Below, one piece after another: positions 50,139 to 59,403 of a stretch of DNA of 64,000 nt; position 1 is the first letter of the stretch, and each line of letters opens with the position of its first letter. The position numbers and the translations under genes are program-made. Source of the stretch: Lawsonibacter faecis (GTDB lineage: Bacteria; Bacillota; Clostridia; Oscillospirales; Oscillospiraceae); the NCBI RefSeq assembly GCF_014287675.1, contig NZ_JACOPQ010000010.1, positions 62,001 to 126,000 of the forward strand, read 5' to 3'. Under the pieces are notes generated by a model. It saw only the letters and a program-made list of their open reading frames with translations. It did no database searches and was not told where the DNA came from.

Positions 50139-51417
50139 CAAATGGCTCTACGTCCTGCTCTCCATTCTGATGGCGGTAATCCTTTGGGCCTATGTGGTAA
50201 AGGAGGCGGACCCGGACCTAACCAAAGACGTCGCGGGCATCCCCGTGACCTTCACTGGGACGGGCATCCTGAACTCCCGCAACCTCATCGTCACCGAGGG
50301 CGGGGAGCAGTCCCTGACGCTGAATATCTCCGCAAAATCCGCCACCCTGAACAAGCTCAGCCGGGATACGATCAGCCTGACGGTGGATCTTTCCAACATC
50401 GTGGAGCCGGGGACGTTCCGCCGGATTGTCAACGTCAGCTATCCGCAGAACGTCAACCAGGGGGATATCAGCCTGAACACGGAGCTGGACGGGCTGTATA
50501 TCGAGTTCACCGTCTCCAAGAAGGAGACCAAGGAAGTCCCCGTCTATGTGGAGTTCAGCGGCAGCATCGCCAAGGGCTATCAGGCGGGGGAGGCCACGAT
50601 TACCCCCGGCACCATCAGCGTCAGCGGACAGCGCGAGCTGGTCAACCAGGTCGCCAGCGCCAAGGTGGTCCTCACCCAGCAGGAGCTCAGCGAAACCTAT
50701 GAGGGGGATCTGGCCTTCGTCTTTGTAGGGTCCGACGGCGAGGAACTGACGGACGCCAATATTCAGAGCAACGTGGACACCGTCCATGTGATTTACCCCA
50801 TCGTGCAGTACAAGCAGATTCCGCTGGTGGTGGAGCTGGTGCCGGGCGGCGGAGCCACGCCGGACGACGTGACGGTCTTGCCGCTTCTGGAGGGCGCGGA
50901 GCCGCTGGAGGATCAGCCGGACGGCGCCAGGCAGGTGGTGGTGGGCGAGATCAGCATCACCGGGCCGGAGGACGAGCTGGACGGGCTGCACAAACTGGTG
51001 GTGGGCCAGGTCGATCTGGCGGATGTCATCACCAGCAAGACCTATACGTTCCCCATAACCCTCTCGGAGGGCTTCGGAAACGAGAGCGGCATCCAGGAAC
51101 TTTCGGTCAGCGTCGCCATCAAGGAAGGGGCGCTGGCGAGACGTGAATTTGCCGTGACCAATATTGTCCTCGTGAACAAACCCGAGGGCCTCAATGTCGA
51201 GCTGGTCACACAGTCCCGGCAGGTTACCATCCGGGGGACGCAGGAGGCCGTGAACCGCATCTATGAAGGGCAGCTGCGCATTGTGGCGGACGTTGCCGCC
51301 AGCAACGCCACCGCCGTGGGACGGCACAACATCCCCGCCAAGGTCTATGTGGACGGCAGCGACGACGTGGGCGTCGTCGGCGGCGACTACAATATTACGA
51401 TTGATATTACGCAGTAG
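50116..51417 (+). CDS. cdaR: CdaA regulatory protein CdaR (YbbR domains)
   Basis: 433 residues: an N-terminal membrane span (about 8-25), then four YbbR-type extracellular repeats (each beginning like 'IPVTFTG', 'VPVYVEFSG', 'IPLVVELVPGGG', 'FAVTNIVLVN'). It binds CdaA in the membrane and adjusts c-di-AMP synthesis. Start ATG 50116 with AGGGAGAGG upstream, inside the end of cdaA. Confidence 0.92.
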   Translation: MWNKIKNSKWLYVLLSILMAVILWAYVVKEADPDLTKDVAGIPVTFTGTGILNSRNLIVTEGGEQSLTLNISAKSATLNKLSRDTISLTVDLSNIVEPGTFRRIVNVSYPQNVNQGDISLNTELDGLYIEFTVSKKETKEVPVYVEFSGSIAKGYQAGEATITPGTISVSGQRELVNQVASAKVVLTQQELSETYEGDLAFVFVGSDGEELTDANIQSNVDTVHVIYPIVQYKQIPLVVELVPGGGATPDDVTVLPLLEGAEPLEDQPDGARQVVVGEISITGPEDELDGLHKLVVGQVDLADVITSKTYTFPITLSEGFGNESGIQELSVSVAIKEGALARREFAVTNIVLVNKPEGLNVELVTQSRQVTIRGTQEAVNRIYEGQLRIVADVAASNATAVGRHNIPAKVYVDGSDDVGVVGGDYNITIDITQ

Positions 51418-51431
51418 GAGGGAAGGGCGCT

Positions 51432-51851
51432 ATGACCCAGACGGCGATGGTCAAACGGCTGGTCAGTTCCAGAAAAGCGGAGATCGTCGTCCGCCGAGAG
51501 TCGGCCTGCGGCCACCACTGCGCCACCTGCGAGGGCTGCAAGATGTACGACCAGCCCACCGTCACCGTGACCGCCGAGAACGAGGCGGGGGCCATGCCGG
51601 GGGATACCGTGACGGTGGAGACCTCCAGCGCTCACGTCCTCGGGATGGCCGCGGTGGTCTACCTGCTGCCCTTCGTCCTCTTCTTCACGCTCTACCTGGC
51701 GGCGGGAGCGCTGTCCTTTTCTACGCCCGTATCCGTTACCCTGGGCGTGGTGGGATTTGCCGCCGGGGCGGCGGCGGACCTGCTGCTGGACCGCCGTGTG
51801 AAGAGGAAGCAGGCCCTCTCGTTTCGCATCGTCTCCGTGGAGCGGCGCTGA
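51432..51851 (+). CDS. RseC/MucC family membrane protein
   Basis: 139 residues. The N-terminal part has the cysteine cluster 'CGHHCATCEGC' and two membrane spans follow (about 75-93, 98-118). This is the SoxR-reducing system/RseC family, often tied to electron-transport complexes. Start ATG 51432, with GGAGGGAAGG upstream. Its stop overlaps the next start by 1 nt. Confidence 0.85.
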   Translation: MTQTAMVKRLVSSRKAEIVVRRESACGHHCATCEGCKMYDQPTVTVTAENEAGAMPGDTVTVETSSAHVLGMAAVVYLLPFVLFFTLYLAAGALSFSTPVSVTLGVVGFAAGAAADLLLDRRVKRKQALSFRIVSVERR

Positions 51852-52738
51852 TGTTCGGATACGTCAGGCCCTTCCGGGAGGAGCTGAAGGTCCGGGAGCT
51901 GGAGGCCTATGAGGCCATGTACTGCGGCCTCTGCGCCGCCATGGGCAGGCGGCACGGCTTCGTGGCCCGGATGTTCCTCAACTACGACTTCACCTTTCTG
52001 GCCATGCTTCTCGCCCCGAAGGAGGACAGGCCGTCCACCGGGTACTGCCGCTGCCCCGCCAACCCGCTGAGGAAGAAGTGCGCCTGCACCGCCGGCGCGG
52101 GGCTGGAGGCGGCGGCGGACGAGAGCGTGATTCTCAGCTATTGGAAGCTCCGGGACACGGTTGAGGACGAAGGCTTCTGGAAGGGGCTTGGAGCGCGTGT
52201 CCTCTCGGTGCTCCTGCGGCGGGGCTACCGCAGGGCGGCCTCCTCCCGCCCCGGGTTCGACGCCGCCGCCCGCGGCTGCCTGGAGGAGCTCCGGGCGCTG
52301 GAGCTGGCCGGCTCCCCCTCCCTTGACCGCACGGCGGACACCTTCGCCCGGCTTCTCCAGGCGGCCGCGCCGGACTCCGGCGACGAGGTGCGGGACCGGG
52401 CGGTGGGACAGCTTCTCTACCACGTGGGCCGCTGGATTTACCTGACCGACGCCTGGGACGATTTGGGCGAGGATCTGGCGTCCGGCAGCTATAACCCCAT
52501 CCATGCCCGGTTTGAGGGCAGGGAGCGGGAGGAGGCGGAGTATCTGCGCACGACCCTGCGCCACTCGCTGAACCTGGCGGTCTCCGCATTCTCACTGGTG
52601 GATTTCGGAGGCTGGGGGCCGGTGATTGAAAATATACTCTACCTGGGCCTGCCCGCGGTGGAGGAGCTGGTTTTCCGGGGCGAGTGGGCCGGCGTGAAGA
52701 AGCGCCCGGCACACGCCGGTTTTATCCCGCGCCAATAA
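51851..52738 (+). CDS. DUF5685 family protein
   Basis: 295 residues. The start 'MFGYVRP' with 'MYCGLCAAMGRRHGFVARMFLNYDFTFLAML' in parts is typical of DUF5685. Paired cysteines (YCGLC and 'YCRCPANPLRKKCAC') suggest metal binding. 'WIYLTDAWDDLGEDL' in the later part recalls helical prenyl-type folds. Function unknown. The following J-domain gene is a frequent neighbour, so a folding or cofactor role is possible but speculative. Confidence 0.75.
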   Translation: MFGYVRPFREELKVRELEAYEAMYCGLCAAMGRRHGFVARMFLNYDFTFLAMLLAPKEDRPSTGYCRCPANPLRKKCACTAGAGLEAAADESVILSYWKLRDTVEDEGFWKGLGARVLSVLLRRGYRRAASSRPGFDAAARGCLEELRALELAGSPSLDRTADTFARLLQAAAPDSGDEVRDRAVGQLLYHVGRWIYLTDAWDDLGEDLASGSYNPIHARFEGREREEAEYLRTTLRHSLNLAVSAFSLVDFGGWGPVIENILYLGLPAVEELVFRGEWAGVKKRPAHAGFIPRQ

Positions 52739-52799
52739 ATGTGTGTTTCCGGCGGCGGGGCCGCTTTTGACTTTATCAATAAGTACAGGAGATTGATCC

Positions 52800-53402
52800 A
52801 TGACTGATCCTTACAGTATTCTCGGCGTATCCTCCACCGCCAGCGACGACGAGATCAAGCGCGCCTATCGGGAGCTGGCCCGGAAATACCATCCGGACAA
52901 CTATCAGAACAATCCCCTGGCCGATCTGGCCGAGGAGAAGATGAAAGAGGTCAACGAGGCCTACGATGAGATCAACCGGATGCGCAGCGGCGGCGGTTCC
53001 GGTGCGGGCGCGTACCAGAGCCAGAGCGCCTACGGCTACCAGCAGCAGCGCCAGTCCGCCTCCTCGGCCAGCCCGCTCTACAACCGGGTGCGGCAGGCCA
53101 TCAACGGCGGCGACATCAACGGCGCGGAGCAGCTGCTCCGGCAGGCGCCCTTACAGGACGCCGAGTGGCACTTCCTCTCCGGCTGCATCGCCTACCGCCG
53201 GGGCTGGCTGGACGAGGCCCGGCAGCAGTACCAGATCGCCTGCAACGCCGAGCCGGGCAACATGGAGTACCGCCAGGCCCTGAACATGATGGCCCAGGGG
53301 GGACAGGCCTACCGGCCCTACGGAGCCGGCGGCGGCATGAGCTCCGCCGACTGCTGCACCACCATGCTCTGCATGAACTGCCTGTGCGGCGGCTGTAACT
53401 GA
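52800..53402 (+). CDS. J-domain protein with cysteine-rich tail
   Basis: 200 residues. The N-terminal J domain (1-62) has the HPD motif at 31-33, so it should stimulate a DnaK ATPase. A Gly/Ser/Gln-rich linker follows, then a TPR-like helical stretch (about 95-170) and a C-terminus with eight closely spaced cysteines ('SADCCTTMLCMNCLCGGCN' near the end). This is not canonical DnaJ, since there is no central zinc-finger repeat. Probably a partner-specific co-chaperone with DUF5685. Confidence 0.82.
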   Translation: MTDPYSILGVSSTASDDEIKRAYRELARKYHPDNYQNNPLADLAEEKMKEVNEAYDEINRMRSGGGSGAGAYQSQSAYGYQQQRQSASSASPLYNRVRQAINGGDINGAEQLLRQAPLQDAEWHFLSGCIAYRRGWLDEARQQYQIACNAEPGNMEYRQALNMMAQGGQAYRPYGAGGGMSSADCCTTMLCMNCLCGGCN

Positions 53403-53403
53403 T

Positions 53404-53934
53404 ATGGGCGGCCGTTATGGAAAAGGGGCGGGCCGGGTGGCCCTGGCGGGCGTCCTCACGGCGCTGTCCCTGGTGATTTTATATCTCGCGTCCATGGCGC
53501 CCACGGGGCGGCTGGGTGTGGTGGCGCTGGCGGGCCTGGTGCCCGCCGCCGCGGTGGTCTCCGGCGGCCTGCCCGCCGGATTCTTTTGCTATGCGGCCAC
53601 CGGCATTCTTGGGTTTCTCCTCTCCCCAATGAAGGAAAACGCCCTGCTGTACCTGATCTTCTTCGGACTCTATCCCATGCTCAAGTGCCTCATCGAGCGG
53701 CTGAGGAAGCTGCCGCTGGAGTGGGCGTGCAAGCTGGCGGTCTTCAACCTTGCGCTGACGGTTTTCTGGTTCACCCTGCGCGCCGTGCTGCTGGCGGGCC
53801 TGCCCGCGTTTATGGAGCAGCTCTGGGCGCTCTATCTGGTGGGCAATGTGGTCTTCGTCATCTACGACTACGGGTTCTCCAAGCTGATTTCCTTCTATGT
53901 CCAGCGGATCGACAAAGCGGTCCGAAAGGCCTGA
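53404..53934 (+). CDS. Multi-span membrane protein, unknown
   Basis: 176 residues with five or six hydrophobic helices (about 10-30, 36-54, 58-75, 80-96, 108-130, 138-158). Size and topology resemble an ECF-transporter S component or DUF2232-like protein, but no diagnostic motif is clear. It begins 1 nt after the J-domain gene, so it is in the same operon. Confidence 0.65.
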   Translation: MGGRYGKGAGRVALAGVLTALSLVILYLASMAPTGRLGVVALAGLVPAAAVVSGGLPAGFFCYAATGILGFLLSPMKENALLYLIFFGLYPMLKCLIERLRKLPLEWACKLAVFNLALTVFWFTLRAVLLAGLPAFMEQLWALYLVGNVVFVIYDYGFSKLISFYVQRIDKAVRKA

Positions 53935-53948
53935 TGTTGGAAAAAGGC

Positions 53949-53977
53949 TTGTTAAGCGCACTCTTTTTTGCTATAAT
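53949..53977 (+). promoter_or_regulatory. Promoter of yicC-remA-gmk-rpoZ
   Basis: TTGTTA (53949-53954), 17-nt spacer, TATAAT (53972-53977). Confidence 0.75.
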
Positions 53978-54013
53978 AATCCGATACAACAAAAGAGAAG
54001 GGAAGGACGCCCT

Positions 54014-54892
54014 TTGATTAAGAGTATGACCGGCTACGGCAGGGGAGAGGCGACGCTGAGCGGCCGCACCATTACGGTGGAGATCCGCTCGGTCAACAAC
54101 CGCTACCTGGACTGCGCCATCAAGATGCCCCGCATCTATGTCTTTGCCGAGGACGCGATCAAATCCCGGGTCCAAAAGAGCATCTCCCGGGGTAAGGTGG
54201 ACGTGTTCGTCACCATCGGCCAGGCCGGGGCGGGGGACGTGACCATCTCGGTTAACAAGAGCATGGCCGACGGCTACTACGCCGCCCTGTGCGAGCTGCG
54301 CGATACTTACGGGCTGCGGGACGATATTTCGGTTTCCACGCTGACTCGCTTTCAGGACGTGTTTCTGGTGGAGAAGACCCAGGAGGACCTGGAGGCCGTG
54401 GCCGCCGATCTCTGCGCCGTGACCGACCTGGCCCTGGCGGATTTCGACGCCATGCGCACCCGGGAGGGGGCCCGGCTGGCGGAGGATATCCGCGGCCGTG
54501 GGGAGACCATCGGCGCGCTGACCGCCTATGTGGAGGAGCGCTCCCCGGGCATCGTGGCCGATTACCGCGCCCGTCTGGCCGCCAAGATGGCGGAGGTTTT
54601 GCAGAACTCCCAGATCGACGAGAGCCGCATCCTCACCGAGGCGGCGATTTTCGCCGATAAGGTGGCTGTGGACGAGGAGACCGTCCGCCTGCGCAGCCAC
54701 CTCTCCCAGCTCACCCATATGCTGGATCAGGGCGGGGCCGTTGGCCGGAAGCTGGACTTCCTGATCCAGGAGTTCAACCGGGAGGCCAATACCATCGGCT
54801 CCAAGTGCAATGATATCGAGACCTCCCGCCGGGTGGTGGACATCAAGGCGGAGATCGAGAAGATCAGGGAACAGGTTCAAAATATAGAATAG
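54014..54892 (+). CDS. YicC/YloC family endoribonuclease
   Basis: 292 residues starting at TTG ('IKSMTGYGRGE' is the usual start of the family) with AAGGGAAGGA upstream. 'EIRSVNNRYLD' and the C-terminal 'EFNREANTIGSKCNDIE' with 'VDIKAEIEKIREQVQNIE' are conserved. YicC proteins cleave RNA. The order yicC-remA-gmk-rpoZ-priA is standard in Firmicutes. Confidence 0.93.
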   Translation: MIKSMTGYGRGEATLSGRTITVEIRSVNNRYLDCAIKMPRIYVFAEDAIKSRVQKSISRGKVDVFVTIGQAGAGDVTISVNKSMADGYYAALCELRDTYGLRDDISVSTLTRFQDVFLVEKTQEDLEAVAADLCAVTDLALADFDAMRTREGARLAEDIRGRGETIGALTAYVEERSPGIVADYRARLAAKMAEVLQNSQIDESRILTEAAIFADKVAVDEETVRLRSHLSQLTHMLDQGGAVGRKLDFLIQEFNREANTIGSKCNDIETSRRVVDIKAEIEKIREQVQNIE

Positions 54893-54966
54893 ACACAAGC
54901 GCTGCGCGCACGCGGGCAGGACCCGCCGCAGAGGGCGCGCAGCGCGGCAGGGAGGGTGGCTTCCCA

Positions 54967-55242
54967 ATGAAGCTTATCAACATCGGATTCGGCAACATGG
55001 TCTCTGCATCGCGGCTCATCGCCATTGTCAGCCCCGAGTCGGCGCCCATCAAGCGCATGATTCAGGAGGCCAGGGACCGGGGAATGCTCATTGACGCCAC
55101 CTACGGCCGGCGCACCCGGGCGGTTCTCATTATGGACAGCGACCATATCGTCCTCTCCGCCATTCAGCCTGAGACTGTGGCGGGCCGCCTGGGCGGCAGG
55201 GAGACGCCTGATCCGGCGGCTGAGGAGGATGAGGAAGCATGA
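54967..55242 (+). CDS. remA: Extracellular matrix regulator RemA (DUF370)
   Basis: 91 residues. 'LINIGFGNMVSASRLIAIVSPESAPIKR' in parts and 'DATYGRRTRAVLIMDSDH' are RemA signatures. In Bacillus it is a DNA-binding activator of matrix and osmoprotection genes. It overlaps gmk by 4 nt. Confidence 0.92.
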   Translation: MKLINIGFGNMVSASRLIAIVSPESAPIKRMIQEARDRGMLIDATYGRRTRAVLIMDSDHIVLSAIQPETVAGRLGGRETPDPAAEEDEEA

Positions 55243-55850
55243 TGCGAAAGAAAAAGACCAGAGGACAGCTGATCGTCCTCTCAGGCCCCTCCGGGGTGGG
55301 AAAGAGCACGGTGATCTCCGAGCTGCTGAGTGAGCGGGAAAACCTGCATTTTTCCGTCTCCTTCACCACCCGCGCCCCCCGGGTGGGCGAGGCCGATGGC
55401 GTAAACTACAACTTCGTCAGCCGCGGGGAATTCGAGCGAATGATTGAAAACCAAGAGCTGCTGGAGTACGCCCAGTATGTGGGCAATTACTACGGCACCT
55501 CCCTGAAGGTCATCCAGGACCATCTGGCCGCCGGTACCGACGTGCTGCTGGATATCGAGGTCCAGGGGGCCGCCAAGGTCCGGGCCAAGTGTCCGGGGGC
55601 GGTGCTGATTTTCATTATTCCGCCCTCCTTTGAGGAGCTCTCCCGCCGCCTCCACGGCCGCGCCACCGACGATGAGGACGTCATCGCGGGCCGGTTAAAA
55701 AAGGCAAAAGAGGAGTATAATGAGATCCCCAACTACGACTATCTGGTCGTCAACGACAAGGTGTCCTCCGCGGCGGCGGAGATCATCGCCATTCTGACCG
55801 CGGAGGACTGCCGGACCAAGAACCGCATGTGCCTCGTGGACGACGTATAG
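55239..55850 (+). CDS. gmk: Guanylate kinase
   Basis: 203 residues. P-loop 'SGPSGVGKST', 'SFTTRAPRVGEADGVNY', 'LLDIEVQGAAKV'. It converts GMP to GDP. ATG 55239 overlaps the remA stop. Confidence 0.96.
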   Translation: MMRKKKTRGQLIVLSGPSGVGKSTVISELLSERENLHFSVSFTTRAPRVGEADGVNYNFVSRGEFERMIENQELLEYAQYVGNYYGTSLKVIQDHLAAGTDVLLDIEVQGAAKVRAKCPGAVLIFIIPPSFEELSRRLHGRATDDEDVIAGRLKKAKEEYNEIPNYDYLVVNDKVSSAAAEIIAILTAEDCRTKNRMCLVDDV

Positions 55851-55919
55851 ACCCGGCCTTCACAGGCGCGGGGGAGCTCCGCCGCGCCCACCCAATCGAC
55901 CGAAAGGAAATGATGTCTT

Positions 55920-56129
55920 ATGATGCTCAAACCCCCTATGAACGAACTGCTCGCCCAGGTGCCCAGCCGCTACATGCTGGTGAACGTGGTGGCCCAGCGC
56001 GCCCGTCAGATCGCCAGCGAGGCCGACGACCAGGGAATCCCCCTGGATGACAAACCGGTCTCCATGGCCCTGCGCGAGGTTGCCGATGGCAAGTGCACCC
56101 CCCAGGACGAGGAAGACGAGGCCGTCTGA
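55920..56129 (+). CDS. rpoZ: RNA polymerase omega subunit
   Basis: 69 residues. 'PPMNELLAQVPSRYMLVNVVAQRARQI' in parts is the omega motif. It helps RNA polymerase assembly. Two tandem ATG codons at 55920 and 55923; AAAGGA lies upstream. Position after gmk is conserved. Confidence 0.93.
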   Translation: MMLKPPMNELLAQVPSRYMLVNVVAQRARQIASEADDQGIPLDDKPVSMALREVADGKCTPQDEEDEAV

Positions 56130-56177
56130 GCCGCGGAGTGTCGACGGATGCACCCTGCGAAATAGCGTAATCCTGCG

Positions 56178-56223
56178 AAAAGGCAAGTGACGGGAGCGTT
56201 TCGCACCCCATCACTTGCCTTTT
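56178..56223 (+). terminator. Terminator after rpoZ
   Basis: AAAAGGCAAGTGA (56178-56190) pairs exactly with TCACTTGCCTTTT (56211-56223). Confidence 0.7.
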
Positions 56224-56265
56224 GTGAAGCGCCGGTGAAGTTTAAGTCTTCGGGGAGGGAAGCGG

Positions 56266-58740
56266 ATGGACCAGGTCCGGCTGGCGAAGGTGGCTCTGTC
56301 GGCCGCGACCTTCGCCATCGACAAGCCCTATGATTATCTGCTGCCTGCTGAGCTTTTGGAGACCGCGCGGCCCGGTATGCGGGTGCTGGTGCCCTTCGGG
56401 GCGGGCAACCGCAGGATTGAGGGGATTATCCTCGCCATCGCCGACGGTCCCCAGAGCGAGAAGCTCAAGGCGGTATTCTCCCTTCTGGACGAGGAGCCGG
56501 TGCTGGACGGCGAGAGCATCCAGCTGGCCCTCTGGATGCGGGAGCGGTATTTCTGCACCGTCTACGACGCCGCCCGGGCCATGCTGCCCGCGGGGCTCTA
56601 TTTCTCCCTGCAGGACCGCTACCGCCTTGTGAATCAGGCGGATAAGGAGGGGGCCTATGAGGCCGCGGGCCGCTCCGACTACGCCCGGCGGATATTGGAT
56701 TTGGTCTACTCCTGCGGCGGAGCCGCCGAGCTGGGGCAGATCCGGGGGGCATTCGGCGCGAAGGACCCGGGCCCGGCGCTGAAGAGCCTGGTGGATAAAG
56801 GTGTTCTGATTCTGGAGACCAGCGCCTCCCGGGGGGTGGGGGATAAGACCGAGCAGGTCGCCTCCCTCCTGATGCCGCCGGAGGAGGCCCTGGCCCTGGT
56901 GGCCCCCAAGCGGAAGAGCGCGCCCCTGCGGTATGCGGTGGTGGAGCTGCTCTCCGCCGTGGGACAGGCCTCCTCCAAGGAGATCTGCTACTTTACCGGC
57001 GCGTCCACCGCCACCCTGCGCTCCCTGGTCAGGAGCGGGATCGTCACCCAGGAGAAGCGGGAGGTCTTCCGCCGTGTGGCGGTGGACAGCCCTGAGCCGG
57101 CGGGGCCGGTGGTCCTCAACGGGGAGCAGGAGGCCGCTTTCCGGGGCCTCGACGCCCTGCGGACCGGGGGCAAGTCCGCCGCCGCCCTCCTGTACGGGGT
57201 GACGGGCAGCGGCAAGACCCAGGTCTATATCCGGCTCATCCAGGCCTGCCTGGCGGATGGAGGGGCCGCCATGGTGCTGGTCCCGGAGATCGCCCTGACC
57301 CCCCAGCTTCTGCATATCTTTACCTCCCACTTCGGGGAGGAGGTGGCCGTCCTCCACAGCTCGCTGCGGGCGGGGGAGCGGTACGACGAGTGGAAGCGGG
57401 TCCGGGCGGGGAGGGCGCGAGTGGTCATCGGTACCCGCTCCGCCGTCTTCGCGCCGGTGGAGCGCCTGGGACTGCTGATTCTGGACGAGGAGCAGGAGTA
57501 CACCTACAAGTCGGAAAACGTCCCCCGGTACCATGCCCGGGACGTGGCGAAGTTCCGCTGCGCCCGCAGCGGCGCGCTGCTGGTGCTGGGCTCCGCCACC
57601 CCGTCGGTGGAGAGCATGTATCTGGCGAAATCCGGGGTATACCACCTCTTTGAACTGAAAAACCGCTATAACGAGCAGGCGCTGCCCGGGGTGTATATCG
57701 CGGATATGCGGCAGGAGCTGCGCAGGGGAAACGGCACCTCGGTGAGCGGCCTGCTCCGGCAGGAGCTGGAGGCCAATCTGGCCCACGGGGAGCAGAGCAT
57801 TCTCTTCATCAACCGCCGGGGGGCCAGCCGTATGGTCACCTGCGGAGAGTGCGGTGAGGTGCCCACCTGCCCCCGCTGCTCGGTCTATCTCACCTACCAC
57901 TCGGCCAACGGGCGGCTCATGTGCCACTACTGCGGCCACTCGGAGAAGCTGCCGGCAGCCTGTCCCCAGTGCGGCGGGGCCCTCAGCTTCGTGGGCACCG
58001 GGACCCAGAAGGTTCAGGAGGAGCTGGAGGAGCTGTTCCCCGGGGTGGAGGTCATGCGGATGGACACGGACACCGTGTCCGCCACCCAGTCCCACGAGAA
58101 GCTCCTCTCCCGGTTTGAGAGGGAGAGGGTGCCCATCCTCATCGGCACCCAGATGGTGGCCAAGGGGCTGGATTTTGAGAACGTGACCCTGGTGGGGGTC
58201 ATCGCCGCCGACCTCTCCCTCTATGTGGACGACTACCGGGCGGGCGAGCGGACCTTCTCGCTGCTCACCCAGGTGGTGGGCCGGGCGGGCCGGGGGGAAA
58301 AACAGGGCCGGGCGGTCATTCAGACCTACACCCCGGAGAACGACGTGATTACCAACGCCGCCGCCCAGGACTACGACCGGTTTTATGACGAGGAGATTGG
58401 GATGCGCAGCCTCCGGGGCTGTCCGCCCTTCCGGGATCTCTTTGTCCTTACCGCCTCCGGCGCGGAGGAGAGCCGGGTGCTCCGGGTCTGCATGAAGCTG
58501 CGCCGCACCCTGGAGGGCTGGCTGGCCCAGCCGCCCTACGACGCGCTGGGAATACAGCTTTTGGGCCCCGCGCCGGCGTCGGTGGCGAAGGTGAACAACC
58601 GCTACCGCTACCGGCTGACCCTTTCGGGTAAGAATACGAAGAGCCTGCGGGCGCTGATCACGGCGCTTGTGGTCGCCGCCCAAAACGATAAGGAGAACAG
58701 GGGCGTGTCCGTCTTCGCGGATGTGAACCCGCTGGACTGA
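56266..58740 (+). CDS. priA: Primosomal protein N' (PriA helicase)
   Basis: 824 residues. Walker A 'GVTGSGKT' (311-318), helicase box 'LDEEQEYTYKSE' (usual DEEH; here DEEQ), zinc-binding cysteines in 'CGECGEVPTCPRC' and 'CHYCGHSEKLPAACPQCGG', and 'VVGRAGRGEKQGRAVIQTY' as the last motif. It restarts stalled replication forks. GGGAGGGAAG site upstream. Confidence 0.95.
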   Translation: MDQVRLAKVALSAATFAIDKPYDYLLPAELLETARPGMRVLVPFGAGNRRIEGIILAIADGPQSEKLKAVFSLLDEEPVLDGESIQLALWMRERYFCTVYDAARAMLPAGLYFSLQDRYRLVNQADKEGAYEAAGRSDYARRILDLVYSCGGAAELGQIRGAFGAKDPGPALKSLVDKGVLILETSASRGVGDKTEQVASLLMPPEEALALVAPKRKSAPLRYAVVELLSAVGQASSKEICYFTGASTATLRSLVRSGIVTQEKREVFRRVAVDSPEPAGPVVLNGEQEAAFRGLDALRTGGKSAAALLYGVTGSGKTQVYIRLIQACLADGGAAMVLVPEIALTPQLLHIFTSHFGEEVAVLHSSLRAGERYDEWKRVRAGRARVVIGTRSAVFAPVERLGLLILDEEQEYTYKSENVPRYHARDVAKFRCARSGALLVLGSATPSVESMYLAKSGVYHLFELKNRYNEQALPGVYIADMRQELRRGNGTSVSGLLRQELEANLAHGEQSILFINRRGASRMVTCGECGEVPTCPRCSVYLTYHSANGRLMCHYCGHSEKLPAACPQCGGALSFVGTGTQKVQEELEELFPGVEVMRMDTDTVSATQSHEKLLSRFERERVPILIGTQMVAKGLDFENVTLVGVIAADLSLYVDDYRAGERTFSLLTQVVGRAGRGEKQGRAVIQTYTPENDVITNAAAQDYDRFYDEEIGMRSLRGCPPFRDLFVLTASGAEESRVLRVCMKLRRTLEGWLAQPPYDALGIQLLGPAPASVAKVNNRYRYRLTLSGKNTKSLRALITALVVAAQNDKENRGVSVFADVNPLD

Positions 58741-58900
58741 CGGAAGCGCTCCGGCGGGCGGAACAGGCCGTTAAGGCCGGGACGGTTGGGCAGAGCCCGG
58801 GGAACACGCGGCGCCGGGTCCGCCCGAGACGCCGCGGCGTGACAGGAAGACGCCTGAGAAAAATAAAACAGAACAGTCGTGTGAAACGGAGGAGAAACCC

Positions 58901-59401
58901 ATGTCTGTACGGAAAATCATTACCAAGGGCGACCCGGTGCTGGGAAAGAAGGCCCATCCGGTGACCCAGTTTGACGAAAAACTCCACGGCCTGCTGGACG
59001 ATATGCGGGACACCCTCGCCCAGGCCAGCGGCGCCGGTCTGGCCGCGCCCCAGGTGGGCATCCTGCGCCGGGTGGTGGTCATCTCCACCGGCGAGGAGGA
59101 GGGTGAGATCCTGGAACTGGTGAACCCCACCATCGTTGCCACCGAGGGGGAGCAGGACGGCCTGGAGGGCTGTCTGTCCGTGCCCGGGTACTGGGGCAGG
59201 GTCAAGCGGCCCATGAAGGCCACCGTCCGGGCCCAGGACCGGAACGGGGAGTGGTTCGAGCGCACCGGCGAGGCCATGACCGCCCGCTGCTTCTGCCACG
59301 AGGTGGACCATCTGGACGGCAGGCTCTATACCGAGCTGGTGGAGGGCAAGCTCTACACCAACGACGAGCTGGAAGAGATGATGGAAGAGCAGGAGGATTA
59401 A
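58901..59401 (+). CDS. def: Peptide deformylase
   Basis: 166 residues. The three motifs are GAGLAAPQVG, EGCLSVPG and the metal site HEVDHLDG. It removes the formyl group from new proteins. Followed 2 nt later by fmt, which adds that group to the initiator tRNA. Confidence 0.96.
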   Translation: MSVRKIITKGDPVLGKKAHPVTQFDEKLHGLLDDMRDTLAQASGAGLAAPQVGILRRVVVISTGEEEGEILELVNPTIVATEGEQDGLEGCLSVPGYWGRVKRPMKATVRAQDRNGEWFERTGEAMTARCFCHEVDHLDGRLYTELVEGKLYTNDELEEMMEEQED

Positions 59402-59403
59402 GC

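Noticed and set aside
51263..51850. N-terminal extension of the DUF5685 protein
   Set aside because: It runs through cdaR and the RseC-family gene in the wrong frame; homology begins at ATG 51851.
56242..58683. Very long minus-strand ORF (over 800 codons) opposite priA
   Set aside because: Caused by strong third-position GC in priA. The translation is low-complexity and matches no known protein pattern.
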